This document shows, in pieces, positions 13,682-13,710 of a stretch of DNA of 13,710 bases. The position numbers were made by a program, and so were the translations under genes. Source of the DNA: Smithella sp. (lineage in GTDB: Bacteria; Desulfobacterota; Syntrophia; Syntrophales; Smithellaceae). Location: assembly GCA_012797505.1 (NCBI GenBank), contig JAAZOZ010000235.1, positions 1-13,710 of the forward strand, written 5' to 3'. The stretch's first letter is position 1, and each line of letters starts with the position of its first letter. The notes under the pieces were generated by a model. That model did no database searches, had not been told where the DNA came from, and saw only the letters and a program-made list of their open reading frames with translations.

Positions 13682-13710
13682 TAAAAACAAAATGTTCTTT
13701 TCTTTATTGA

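Overview
The window is GC-rich bacterial chromosome with tightly packed genes and short gaps. A two-protein cobalamin-dependent acyl-CoA mutase with its GTPase chaperone and adenosyltransferase, an acyl-CoA dehydrogenase, an HSD10-type dehydrogenase and an AtpZ-like membrane protein suggest an anaerobic, acyl-CoA-degrading bacterium, possibly a Desulfobacterota/Syntrophales relative. The taxonomy is inferred from gene content and style only.

Left part (1-5153, + strand). The tail of an AtpZ/AtpI-like membrane protein ends at a strong terminator. A new transcription unit then encodes the mutase catalytic subunit (TTG start), the separate B12-binding subunit and the MeaB/ArgK GTPase. A 186-nt imperfect inverted repeat (3549-3734) follows, then the CobO/BtuR-type cobalamin adenosyltransferase and a TerC-family membrane protein. 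These genes make up a complete kit for an AdoCbl mutase: enzyme, cofactor synthesis and repair GTPase. The catalytic subunit carries Phe89 and Gln207 where methylmalonyl-CoA mutase has Tyr89 and Arg207, so it looks like an isobutyryl-CoA-type mutase, although homology alone would label it methylmalonyl-CoA mutase.

Middle part (5164-8132, - strand). A three-gene unit reads FabD-like acyltransferase, acyl-CoA dehydrogenase, HSD10-like short-chain dehydrogenase. It converges on the mutase unit. The dehydrogenase pair fits beta-oxidation of a short or 2-methyl-branched acyl-CoA. The FabD-like protein is an unusual partner.

Right part (8349-13616). A divergent 3-methyladenine DNA glycosylase (+) converges on a PHP-domain phosphoesterase / AI-2E-family permease pair (-). 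A small MESH1/SpoT-like HD hydrolase (+) diverges from the PHP gene and its stop directly abuts that of a secreted transglutaminase-like protein (-). That protein has a long Pro-rich PVPAP linker and a C-terminal beta-sandwich-like domain. A consensus sigma70-type promoter precedes it at the right edge.

No tRNA, rRNA, CRISPR array, transposase gene or recognisable riboswitch was seen. The items most worth following up are the active-site signature of the mutase and its link to the convergent beta-oxidation genes, the long hairpin element inside the B12 module, and the unusual FabD-acyl-CoA dehydrogenase-SDR unit.
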